NCBI GenBank assembly: GCA_937911855.1
Contig: CALDPK010000116.1
Location: forward strand, 1 to 15,568
Source: an uncultured Trueperaceae bacterium
GTDB taxonomy: Bacteria > Deinococcota > Deinococci > Deinococcales > Trueperaceae
Length of the DNA: 15,568 nt
Direction of reading: 5' to 3'
Shown here one piece after another: positions 1-7,031 of the stretch (the stretch's first letter is position 1; every line of letters begins with the position of its first letter). The notes beneath the pieces are model-generated. The model was not told where the DNA came from, did not search any database, and saw only the letters and a list, made by a program, of their open reading frames with translations. The translations under genes were made by a program, and so were the position numbers.

Positions 1-312
1 GACATCGACGACCACAACTTGCCGAGGACGATCTGTAGGGGACTCAGTTGCGTCACCTGGAGCAGGTGGAACGTCTGGCGCTCCCGTTCGCCGACGATCG
101 ACAGGGCCGTCAGCCCGGGGACGATCATCACGACCCCCGTCATCAACAGGAACAGCATCCCCTCGAAGATGAAACGACCCATGTAGCCGCCCGCCACGCC
201 CTGACCGAGACCGAAGGCGTCACGGGCGGTGAGCTGGGCGATGAGGTAGACCAGGTAGCCGATCAGGCCGACTCCGAGCACCCACAGAGTGATGAAGACC
301 GGCGCGCGGCGG
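1..312 (-). CDS. ABC-2 type transporter permease, internal fragment
   Basis: This minus-strand frame is open from about 312 down to the window edge, with neither start nor stop. It begins with a hydrophobic helix (VFITLWVLGVGLIGYLVYLI) and continues into a second one (FEGMLFLLMTGVVMIVPGLT). It then shows the hallmark ABC-2 sequence GERERQTFHLLQ, followed by LSPLQIVLGKLW. In the family this ERE-x-x-T loop lies on the cytoplasmic side of the exporter membrane subunit, next to the ATPase. The reading starts in mid-gene, directly against the thiolase on the other strand, so the 5' end is lost at what looks like an artificial junction. The substrate cannot be told. Family assignment is firm; the boundary at about 312 is approximate. 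Confidence 0.75.
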
Positions 313-315
313 CTC

Positions 316-681
316 CCGCCCGCCTACGCCGCGCCCGAGCTGCTCAGGCGGAACAACCTGAAATGGGCCGACCTGGACGTGATCGAGATTCACGAAGCCT
401 TCGCAGGTCAGGTGCTAGCGGTCCTTGCCGCCCTGTCGAGCGAAACCTTCGGCAGGGACAGCCTGGGCCTGAGCGGGGCATTCGCCGACCCGGGGCTTGA
501 CAACATCAACCGCTGGGGCGGTTCAATCTCGCTGGGCCACCCGTTCGGGGCGACCGGCGCGCGCCTGCTCACAACTGCCGCCAGCCGCCTGAAGGCGGAG
601 GACGGCCAGCTGGCCCTGGTCACGGCCTGCGCAGCCGGCGGCCAGGCGGTGGCGATGCTGCTGGAAAGGGCAGAAGCATGA
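316..681 (+). CDS. fadI: Acetyl-CoA C-acyltransferase (FadI-type thiolase), 3' fragment
   Basis: This is the C-terminal part (about 120 residues) of a beta-ketoacyl-CoA thiolase, the last step of beta-oxidation, which releases acetyl-CoA. Visible motifs are PAYAAPELL, the active-site block HEAFAGQVL, the catalytic-His loop GGSISLGHPFGATGAR and the second catalytic Cys block VTACAAGGQ. HEAFA rather than NEAFA fits the FadI/HADHB branch that works with FadJ. The N-terminal half with the nucleophilic Cys is missing: sequence before about 313 belongs to an unrelated ABC-2 permease on the other strand. Its stop overlaps the fadJ start (ATGA at 678-681), so the two genes are translationally coupled. 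The apparent ATGs at 289 and 292 lie in the foreign segment and are not its start. Confidence 0.85.
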   Translation, partial: PPAYAAPELLRRNNLKWADLDVIEIHEAFAGQVLAVLAALSSETFGRDSLGLSGAFADPGLDNINRWGGSISLGHPFGATGARLLTTAASRLKAEDGQLALVTACAAGGQAVAMLLERAEA

Positions 682-2804
682 TCACGCTCGAACACCGTGA
701 CGGCGTAGGAATACTGTGGCTGGACACGCCCGGCCAGAAAGTCAACATGCTCAACGTCGACGCGCTGCGGCAGATGGAAGCGCTGTTCGACGAGATCCAG
801 GCCGAGCCGTCCTGCCTGTCGGCAGCCATAATCTCGCGCAAGCCGCACAACTTCCTGGCGGGCGTCGACATCAGCCTGTTCACGAGCCTCTCGCCCGCCG
901 AACTCCGGGCCGTGACTGAAGCCGGCCAGCGTTTCTTCAACCGCGTCGCCAACTTCCCGAAGCCCGTCCTGGCGGCCGTCCACGGCGGCTGCGCCGGCGG
1001 CGGCACCGAGCTCGTGCTGGCCTGCCACTACCGGCTGGCTACCGACCATCCCGCCACCCACTTCGCCCTGCCCGAAGTTCAGCTGGGCCTTTTGCCGGGG
1101 CTGGGCGGCACGCAGCGGCTGCCTGCGCTCGTCGGACTGCAGAAAGGCCTCGAGCTGCTGCTCACCGGTAAGAAGGTTCACGCCCGTCAGGCACGCAAAA
1201 TCGGACTGGTAGACGCGCTCCACCACGCCGAAGGACTGACGGAGGCCGCCATCCAGGCCGCCCGCAGCCTTGCGGGTGGCCAGCTGCGTCACAAACCCAG
1301 GAAGCTGCGTGCCAGCGACTGGGTGCTTGAGCGCAGCCCGGCCAGTAAACTCGTCTACCGCCAGGCTGCTGATCAGGCCCAGAAACAGGGGCGCGGCAAT
1401 TATCCTGCACCCGGGCGGATTATCGAGGCTGTCCGCATCGGCCGGGAGCACGGCCTGAGCGCCGGCCTGCAGACCGAAGCGGTCGCGTTCAGCGAACTCG
1501 CCGGCAGCAGCCAGGCGCAGGCACTCATGCACGTGTTCTTCACGGGTTCGGCCAGCCGGCACAACGAATGGAAAGACGCAGCCCTCGAGGTCGGGCGCGT
1601 CGCGGTACTGGGCGCGGGACTCATGGGCGCCGGGATAGCGCAGGTCACCGCCGCAGCCGGCATTGACGTGCTGCTGAACGACCAGAGCCTGGAGCTGGCC
1701 GGCAAGGGTCGCGGCCGCATCCACAGCGATCTGAGTCGCCGGGTGGGCCGCGGACTCACCGCGTTCGAACGCGACCGGATCTTCGAACGCGTACGCCTGT
1801 CAGCCAGCCTCAAGGACGCGGGCCGCGCTGACCTGACCATCGAAGCGGTACCCGAGAACCTGGAGCTGAAAAGCTCCGTGCTCGCCCAGGTCGAAGCCGT
1901 CACTGGCGACGACGCCGTGTTCGCCAGCAACACCAGCTCCATCCCCATAAGCCAGATTGCCGCAGCTGCCCGGCGGCCAGAGCGGGTCGTTGGCATGCAT
2001 TACTTCTCGCCCGTGCAGAAGATGCCGCTGCTCGAGGTCGTCAGGACCGAACAGACTTCAGAATCTACGCTCGGTACAGCCGTCAGCGTCGGGCTGCAGC
2101 AGGGTAAATCCGTGATCGTGGTGGCCGACAGGCCCGGTTTCTACGTCAACCGGGTGCTGGCCCCGTACATGAACGAGGCGCTGCTGCTTCTGAAAGAAGG
2201 CGTGCGCGTCGAGCAGATCGATGCCGTCATGCGCGACGCCGGTTTCCCCGTCGGCCCGCTCAAGCTGCTGGACGAGGTAGGACTCGATGTGGCCGGCAGC
2301 GTGAACCGGGTGATGGCTCCGCTGTTCGCCGAGCGGGGCATCGAGCTTGAGAGCGCAGGCGTGCTGTCCGAAGCAGGGCTGCTGGGGCGCAAAGGCGGCA
2401 AGGGCTTCTACCTGTACGAGAAAGGCGAATCCTCACGCGTGAACGGCGAGGTCTACCGGCTGCTGGGCGCACCTTCGGCGCGGGAGCTGAGTGCTGACCT
2501 GATACGCCGGCGCCTGCTGTTCGCGCTGGTCAACGAGGCGGCGCTCACGCTGGAGGAAGGTGTCATCGGCAGCGCCCTGGACGGTGACGCAGGCGCCGTG
2601 TTCGGCTTCGGCTTCCCGCCGTTCCTGGGCGGCCCGTTCTGGTTCCTCGACCAGCAGGGCCAGCGGCTCGCGGTGGTGGCACTGGATCAGCTGAAGGAGC
2701 AGTACGGCCCGCGCTTCGAAGCTGCCGGTTCGCTGCGGCGCATGGCGGACAATGACGAGAGCTTCTTCGGCCAGCCGGGCCGCCCGGCGCATGCAAGGTC
2801 CTGA
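678..2804 (+). CDS. fadJ: Fatty acid oxidation complex alpha subunit (enoyl-CoA hydratase / 3-hydroxyacyl-CoA dehydrogenase)
   Basis: This 708-residue protein is close to the usual FadJ length. Residues 1-190 form a crotonase domain with the oxyanion-hole segment NFLAGVDIS and the two catalytic Glu of the hydratase, E111 in GGGTELVLACHYR and E133 in LPEVQLGLLPG. Residues 305-490 form the NAD-binding dehydrogenase domain with Rossmann motif GAGLMGAG (312-319), SNTSSIPI, the catalytic His441 in GMHYFSPV and its partner Glu453 in LLEVV. Two C-terminal dehydrogenase domains follow, including FPVGPLKLLDEVG and GRKGGKGFYLY. It hydrates enoyl-CoA and oxidises the product to 3-ketoacyl-CoA in the cytosol, for cleavage by the thiolase just upstream. 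The start is set by the ATGA overlap. All catalytic residues expected for both activities are present. FadB is the alternative name, but gene order thiolase-alpha subunit favours FadJ. Confidence 0.93.
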   Translation: MITLEHRDGVGILWLDTPGQKVNMLNVDALRQMEALFDEIQAEPSCLSAAIISRKPHNFLAGVDISLFTSLSPAELRAVTEAGQRFFNRVANFPKPVLAAVHGGCAGGGTELVLACHYRLATDHPATHFALPEVQLGLLPGLGGTQRLPALVGLQKGLELLLTGKKVHARQARKIGLVDALHHAEGLTEAAIQAARSLAGGQLRHKPRKLRASDWVLERSPASKLVYRQAADQAQKQGRGNYPAPGRIIEAVRIGREHGLSAGLQTEAVAFSELAGSSQAQALMHVFFTGSASRHNEWKDAALEVGRVAVLGAGLMGAGIAQVTAAAGIDVLLNDQSLELAGKGRGRIHSDLSRRVGRGLTAFERDRIFERVRLSASLKDAGRADLTIEAVPENLELKSSVLAQVEAVTGDDAVFASNTSSIPISQIAAAARRPERVVGMHYFSPVQKMPLLEVVRTEQTSESTLGTAVSVGLQQGKSVIVVADRPGFYVNRVLAPYMNEALLLLKEGVRVEQIDAVMRDAGFPVGPLKLLDEVGLDVAGSVNRVMAPLFAERGIELESAGVLSEAGLLGRKGGKGFYLYEKGESSRVNGEVYRLLGAPSARELSADLIRRRLLFALVNEAALTLEEGVIGSALDGDAGAVFGFGFPPFLGGPFWFLDQQGQRLAVVALDQLKEQYGPRFEAAGSLRRMADNDESFFGQPGRPAHARS

Positions 2805-2840
2805 ACGCACACCGCTCCGGTTGGCGTTTTCTTAATAAGG

Positions 2841-2846
2841 TATAGT
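2841..2846 (+). promoter_or_regulatory. Likely -10 box for the sugar-transport operon
   Basis: TATAGT lies in a short AT-rich island (2827-2865) inside otherwise GC-rich DNA, 37 bases before the binding-protein start. TTGGCG at 2821-2826 could serve as -35, but the spacer would be only 14 bases, so the -35 is uncertain. Shine-Dalgarno GGGAGG follows at 2872-2877. Confidence 0.4.
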
Positions 2847-2883
2847 GTCCCTGTAATTAAAAAGAAAGACTGGGAGGCGCCTT

Positions 2884-4158
2884 ATGAGGTTTGTTTCTGG
2901 AGTTGCCGCGTTGGCGGTATTTGCTGCAGGGTTTGCGTTCGCGCAGAACACGGAGTGGCCGGACCTGACGGGTCAGTCCATCAGGGTAGCTGGCGTCTGG
3001 ACTGGTGACGGCCAGCGCGATTTTGAAACCGTACTTGGTGCGTTCGAGGATCTCACCGGAGCCCGGGTTGAATTCTTCTCGACTGGTGACGACATCGCCA
3101 CCATCGTCGGAACCCAGATCGAAGGCGGCAATCCGCCCGACATCGCCATGCTGCCGCAGCCCGGACTGCTGATGGAGTTCGCGCGCCGTGGTGCCCTGGT
3201 CAACATCGAGGACTTCGCCGGTGAACTGGTGGACGCCAACTTCGCCAATGCGTGGCGCGAGCTCGGAACCGTCGACGGAGAGCTTTACGGCGTCTGGCTC
3301 AAGGCCGCCAACAAGTCACTCCTCTGGTACAACGCGGACCTGCTCGCAGAGTTCGGCGTCGAACCGCCCACCACCTGGGACGAGTTCACCGCCGCAGCCC
3401 AGACGGTCTACGACTTCGGTCTCACCCCCATCTCCGTCGGCGCCGGCTCAGCCTGGACGCTCACGGACTGGTTCGAGAACGTTTACATCCACACCGCTGG
3501 ACCTGACCTTTACGACCAGCTCACCAATCGCGAGATCCCCTGGACTCACGAAAGCGTGACGGAAGCACTCGGCAAGCTCGCAGAAGTCTGGCGCCCGGAA
3601 TGGCTCGCAGGCGGCATGCAGGCCACGCTCGAGGCGAACCACGGCACCGGCGTCGCCCAGCCGTTCGTCGATCCGCCCGCAGCTGCCTTCGCTTACGGCG
3701 CTGACTTCTCGGCCGGCGGCATCGCCAACGAGACCAACGCTGAGCTCGGCGTCACCGCAAGGTTCGTTCCGTTCCCCAGCATCGACGGTTCCCCGCCCGC
3801 AGTGGTCGGCGGCGGCGACGTCGCGGTCATGCTGCGCGACAGCGAAGCTGCCCGCGAACTGATCCGCTTCTTCGCGATGCCTGATTCCGCCGAAGTGTGG
3901 GCTCCGCTCGGTGGTTACACCTCGCCGAACCAGGCCGTTGACATGACCGTCTACCCGACGGAGATCAACCGCGCCTCGGCAGAAGCACTCGCCCAGGCCG
4001 AAACGTTCCGCTTCGACATGTCCGACCTGCAGCCGTCCGCATTCGGCGGCACGCCCGGCCAGGGCATGTTCGGGATTCTCGTGGAGTTCCTGCAGGACCT
4101 CGACGCAGACAAGGCAGCCGCGGCGCTTGAAGAGTCCGCAGCTGCTGCACACGATTAA
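2884..4158 (+). CDS. Sugar ABC transporter substrate-binding protein, alpha-glucoside (AglE) type
   Basis: This 424-residue extracytoplasmic solute-binding protein has a classic type I signal peptide (basic start, hydrophobic stretch, cleavage after AFA at about residue 20, before QNTEWP). There is no lipobox Cys, so it is released or anchored another way. Mature landmarks are VAGVWTGDGQRDFE, the segment IEGGNPPDIAMLPQPGLLME near residues 80-100, TTWDEF, and late GGYTSPNQAVD plus FDMSDLQPSAFGG. The NPPDIA-PQPG and SD-x-x-P-x-x-FGG segments are typical of AglE-like binding proteins for alpha-glucosides such as trehalose, maltose or sucrose; the exact sugar is inferred from family only. Start choice is supported by GGGAGG seven bases upstream. 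It is the first gene of a four-gene operon with three bases before the first permease. Confidence 0.88.
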   Translation: MRFVSGVAALAVFAAGFAFAQNTEWPDLTGQSIRVAGVWTGDGQRDFETVLGAFEDLTGARVEFFSTGDDIATIVGTQIEGGNPPDIAMLPQPGLLMEFARRGALVNIEDFAGELVDANFANAWRELGTVDGELYGVWLKAANKSLLWYNADLLAEFGVEPPTTWDEFTAAAQTVYDFGLTPISVGAGSAWTLTDWFENVYIHTAGPDLYDQLTNREIPWTHESVTEALGKLAEVWRPEWLAGGMQATLEANHGTGVAQPFVDPPAAAFAYGADFSAGGIANETNAELGVTARFVPFPSIDGSPPAVVGGGDVAVMLRDSEAARELIRFFAMPDSAEVWAPLGGYTSPNQAVDMTVYPTEINRASAEALAQAETFRFDMSDLQPSAFGGTPGQGMFGILVEFLQDLDADKAAAALEESAAAAHD

Positions 4159-4161
4159 GGA

Positions 4162-5451
4162 ATGACGACTGCCCGTTCCGGGCGGCTTTCGCGCGGCGGC
4201 CTGCTCAAGGCCGCCGCGTTCCTGTTGCCCGCGGCGCTGTTCCTGGGCGCCATGCTCGTCTATCCGATAATATTCACTGCCATCCGCAGCACCTTCGATG
4301 CATCGGGCCAGAACTTCGTCGGGCTCGGCAACTACGTGAAGATATTCAGCGAACCCAGAACCTTGGTCGCCATCCGCAACAACCTCATCTGGGTGCTGGT
4401 CGTGCCAATCGCCGTGACCGGGATCGGGCTGATACTGGCGGTGCTGTCGAACAACCTGCGCTTCCGGAGTGCCTTCCGGCTGTTCCTGTTCCTGCCGCTC
4501 GTGGTCAGCGGACTGGCTGCGGGCGTCACTTTCCGCTTCCTGTACGCTGCCGACCCCGACGTGGGTGCCGTCAACGCGCTCGTGCGGGGGGTGGCGCACA
4601 TCTTCCAGCCGCCTGGTGATTACCCGACGGCCCGGCCCGCGGCTACTGCGCCGCTCGAGGCGCTGGACGGTGGTTTCTTGTCCACGGAGCCGGTCGCTTC
4701 AGGAAGCACGCTGAACCTGGGCCTGGTCGGCATCATGCCCGGCCGCCTGCCCGAAGGTTCCGAACGGGCGCTCGCCGCCGAGCCGGCTGCCGGCACCGTT
4801 CAGGGCACCGTCTGGCTGGACGCTTCCGCCGGCGGCACACCCGGCGTGATCGACGAGGCGGAGCTGGGCCTGCCCGGCATCACCGTGCAGCTGCTCAGCG
4901 GCAACCGGGTGGAGGGCAGCGCGGTGACCGACGGCGCGGGCCGATTCAGCATCGAAGCGCCGCCCGGTGATTACCAGGTCCAGCTGGCTCCCAACCAGTT
5001 CAGGGCGCCGCACCCCGGCGTGGCCTGGCTCGGGCCGGCCCTGATAACTCCCGCCATCATGATCGGCTACATCTGGATGCAGACGGGCTTCGCGCTGATA
5101 ATCGTCGGCGCCGGCCTGTCCGGTATCGACAAGGAACTGCAGGAATCCGCCCGCATCGAAGGGGCAACCGAGTTCCAGGTGCTCAGGCAGATAACCATCC
5201 CGCTTCTGGCGCCCGTGCTGCTGGTGGTGATGGTCACCACGACCATCTCGGTCCTCAAGATATTCGACCTGGTGCTCGTCATCGCACCTGAATCGCTGCA
5301 GCAGCACGCCAACGTCCTGGCGCTCGAGATGTGGCGCGCCTCGTTCGGCGGCGCCCGTGACTTCGGACTCGGCAGTGCCCTGTCGGTAGTCCTGTTCCTG
5401 CTCATCATCCCGGCGATGATCTTCAACCTGAGGAGGTTCAAAGCGTCGTGA
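4162..5451 (+). CDS. Sugar ABC transporter permease (MalF/AglF type) with inserted SdrD B-like domain
   Basis: This inner-membrane subunit has 429 residues, where the family is usually near 300. Helices lie at about 17-38, 72-96, 105-128, 293-315, 346-368 and 404-423. The cytoplasmic ATPase-docking EAA loop is clear (ESARIEGATEFQVLRQITIP, about 328-347), as is WMQTGFALIIVGAGL, typical of AglF-like permeases. Between the third and fourth helices, from about residue 145 to 287 (4594-5022), sits an extra segment: a low-complexity Ala/Pro linker, then a domain at about 212-279 (4795-4998). That domain has GTVWLD, then DEAELGLPGITVQLL, AVTDGAGRFSI and PPGDYQVQL, the pattern of SdrD B-like/Cna-B-like beta-sandwich repeats. 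The reading frame is intact and permease sequence resumes at the expected point. AAGGA abuts the ATG, so reinitiation after the upstream stop is likely. Confidence 0.9.
   Translation: MTTARSGRLSRGGLLKAAAFLLPAALFLGAMLVYPIIFTAIRSTFDASGQNFVGLGNYVKIFSEPRTLVAIRNNLIWVLVVPIAVTGIGLILAVLSNNLRFRSAFRLFLFLPLVVSGLAAGVTFRFLYAADPDVGAVNALVRGVAHIFQPPGDYPTARPAATAPLEALDGGFLSTEPVASGSTLNLGLVGIMPGRLPEGSERALAAEPAAGTVQGTVWLDASAGGTPGVIDEAELGLPGITVQLLSGNRVEGSAVTDGAGRFSIEAPPGDYQVQLAPNQFRAPHPGVAWLGPALITPAIMIGYIWMQTGFALIIVGAGLSGIDKELQESARIEGATEFQVLRQITIPLLAPVLLVVMVTTTISVLKIFDLVLVIAPESLQQHANVLALEMWRASFGGARDFGLGSALSVVLFLLIIPAMIFNLRRFKAS
4594..5022 (+). other. Domain insertion: linker plus SdrD B-like beta-sandwich in the permease loop
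   Basis: This in-frame segment within the permease gene has no counterpart in ordinary MalF-type permeases. The first part (to about 4790) is rich in Ala, Pro, Gly and Leu and resembles a linker. The second part (about 4795-4998) follows the pattern G-x-V-W-x-D, D-x-x-E-x-G-L-x-G-I-x-V-x-L, T-D-x-x-G-x-F and P-x-G-x-Y-x-V, known from SdrD B and Cna-B adhesin repeats. By topology it should lie outside the membrane, facing the binding protein. Its function is not known; docking of the binding protein is inferred by analogy with the large periplasmic P2 domain of MalF, which lies in a different loop. Confidence 0.75.
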
Positions 5452-6290
5452 AGAGGTTGAAACGCTTCCTGTCGCAGACGCCGGTGATAATCCTGCTGAC
5501 CGTGGTGGCACTGCTCTGGTTCGTGCCGATACTGGGACTGCTCGTCCAGTCGCTGCGGCCCGCCGGTGACGTCGCTTCCAGCGGCTGGTGGGTGGCGCTC
5601 ATGCACCCGACGCAGCTGGTGCTCGACAACTACACCGCCCTGATCCAGAACCCGTCCATGGTGCGCTCGTTCTGGAACACCTTCTACATCACCCTGCCCG
5701 CAACCATCCTGGTGACGATCCTGGCAGCCATGGCCGCGTACGCCTTCGCCTGGATCCGCTTCCCCGGCCGCGACGCACTGTTCCTGGTCGTCGTCGGCCT
5801 GCTGGTCGTGCCGGTACAGCTGGCGCTCATCCCGCTGGCCCGCCTGTTCGGCGACCTGGGCCTGTTCGGCACCATCCCGGGCGTGATCCTGTTCCACACG
5901 GGCTTCGGTCTGCCGTTCGCGATCTTCCTGCTCCGCAACTTCTTCATCGGCGTGCCCCGCGAACTGCTCGACTCGGCCCGCGTGGACGGCGCCAACGAGT
6001 TCGTCACGTTCACGCGCATCATCCTGCCGCTGGCGATGCCGGCGCTGGCCTCACTCGCGATCTTCCAGTTCATGTGGGTCTGGAACGACCTGCTTGTTTC
6101 GATGATCTTCGCCGATCCGACGGTGGCGCCGCTGACCGCGGCGATCCAGCGGCAGACCCGCAACTTCGGTCAGAACGTGGACGTGATCGCGCCGGGCGCG
6201 TTCCTGCAGATGCTTGTGCCGCTGATCGTGTTCTTCGCCTTCCAGCGCTACTTCGTGAACGGCATCATGGGCGGATCGGTCAAAGGATGA
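5448..6290 (+). CDS. Sugar ABC transporter permease (MalG/AglG type)
   Basis: This 280-residue six-helix permease is of normal family length and is the partner of the upstream permease. Helices lie at about 12-34, 73-101, 108-132, 143-165, 190-214 and 251-270. The EAA loop (RELLDSARVDGANEFVTFTR, 171-190) marks the ATPase contact. The C-terminus NGIMGGSVKG is typical of MalG-type subunits that end in GAVKG-like tails. Its GTG start (5448) overlaps the previous stop (GTGA), and its own stop overlaps the next start (ATGA), so the three genes are translationally coupled. No ATP-binding subunit follows; such importers commonly share a MsmX/MalK-like ATPase encoded elsewhere. Substrate is inferred as an alpha-glucoside-like sugar from the binding protein. 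Confidence 0.92.
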   Translation: MKRLKRFLSQTPVIILLTVVALLWFVPILGLLVQSLRPAGDVASSGWWVALMHPTQLVLDNYTALIQNPSMVRSFWNTFYITLPATILVTILAAMAAYAFAWIRFPGRDALFLVVVGLLVVPVQLALIPLARLFGDLGLFGTIPGVILFHTGFGLPFAIFLLRNFFIGVPRELLDSARVDGANEFVTFTRIILPLAMPALASLAIFQFMWVWNDLLVSMIFADPTVAPLTAAIQRQTRNFGQNVDVIAPGAFLQMLVPLIVFFAFQRYFVNGIMGGSVKG

Positions 6291-7012
6291 AGCCTGAAGG
6301 ATCGTTCAGGGTCGTGTCGTGGAACATCCGCTCCTGCCTCGAGCAGGGGCTTGCGGCCGTGGCCGCAGTCATCGACAGCCTGGAAGCAGACGTGATCGGC
6401 CTGCAGGAAGTCGACCGCCTGACCATGCGCTCGGGTGCGATCGACCAGACCGCTGAATTGGCCGAGCGCTGCGGGTTCGCGCACTACCGTTTCTTCCCCG
6501 CCACGCCCTGGGAAGGCGGCGGCGACTACGGCGTCGCGCTGCTGTCAAGGTACGAGTTGCTCGACCCGCAACTCATGCAGATGCCGATAGACGGCCCGGA
6601 AGCACACCCGTCGGCCACCGAGCCGCGCGTTCTGGCGGCAGCGCAGCTTGAAGGTGGCGTCCACATCCTGAACACCCACTTCGGGCTGACGGACTCACAG
6701 CGGCGTCGGCAGGCCGCGTTCGTGGCAGAGCAGGCGCCGGGGCTTTTACCCACGATCCTGATGGGGGACTTCAACGCCACCCCGCTGGATCCGGTCCTTG
6801 ATCCGCTGCGCGCGCAGTTAAATGACGCTGCTGCTGGACTCTCGCCGGCCGAGCGGGTCTCGTTCCCGCTGCCCGCGCCGGGCATTGCCATTGATCACGT
6901 GTTCGTCAGCCCCGACCTGCACGTGCTGGCCGCGCGGGTCGAGACGGCAGCGCAGGGAGCATCAGACCACTGGCCCCTGGTTGTCGACCTGAGCGGGCCG
7001 GGCCTGAGCTGA
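6287..7012 (+). CDS. Endonuclease/exonuclease/phosphatase family hydrolase
   Basis: This 241-residue protein has the complete metal-dependent active-site set of the EEP (DNase I/sphingomyelinase-like) fold. The motifs are SWNIR with N13, LQEVD with E41, NTHFGL with H131, MGDFNATP with D161 and N163, IDHVF with D203, and SDHWPLV with D227 and H228. No signal peptide or membrane segment is visible, so it should be cytosolic. It is the fourth gene of the sugar-transport operon, its ATG overlapping the permease stop, so its substrate may be linked to what is imported, for example a phosphodiester. That link is inference; the fold also includes nucleases and phosphoinositide phosphatases, and the sequence alone cannot choose between them. 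It ends 19 bases from the convergent ribBA gene. Confidence 0.87.
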   Translation: MKPEGSFRVVSWNIRSCLEQGLAAVAAVIDSLEADVIGLQEVDRLTMRSGAIDQTAELAERCGFAHYRFFPATPWEGGGDYGVALLSRYELLDPQLMQMPIDGPEAHPSATEPRVLAAAQLEGGVHILNTHFGLTDSQRRRQAAFVAEQAPGLLPTILMGDFNATPLDPVLDPLRAQLNDAAAGLSPAERVSFPLPAPGIAIDHVFVSPDLHVLAARVETAAQGASDHWPLVVDLSGPGLS

Positions 7013-7031
7013 GAACCGGGCCGCCCGGGCG

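Noticed and set aside
408..1724. Long open frame on the minus strand opposite fadI/fadJ
   Set aside because: Its protein has no recognisable motif, and it is a mirror of a well-conserved gene in GC-rich DNA, where antisense frames stay open by codon bias.
2811..2826. Possible terminator after fadJ
   Set aside because: Only about four base pairs can form before GTTTTC; insufficient.
7016..7028. Small palindrome between the convergent EEP and ribBA genes as a bidirectional terminator
   Set aside because: The complementary arms leave a one-base loop and there is no U tract on either side; too weak to call.
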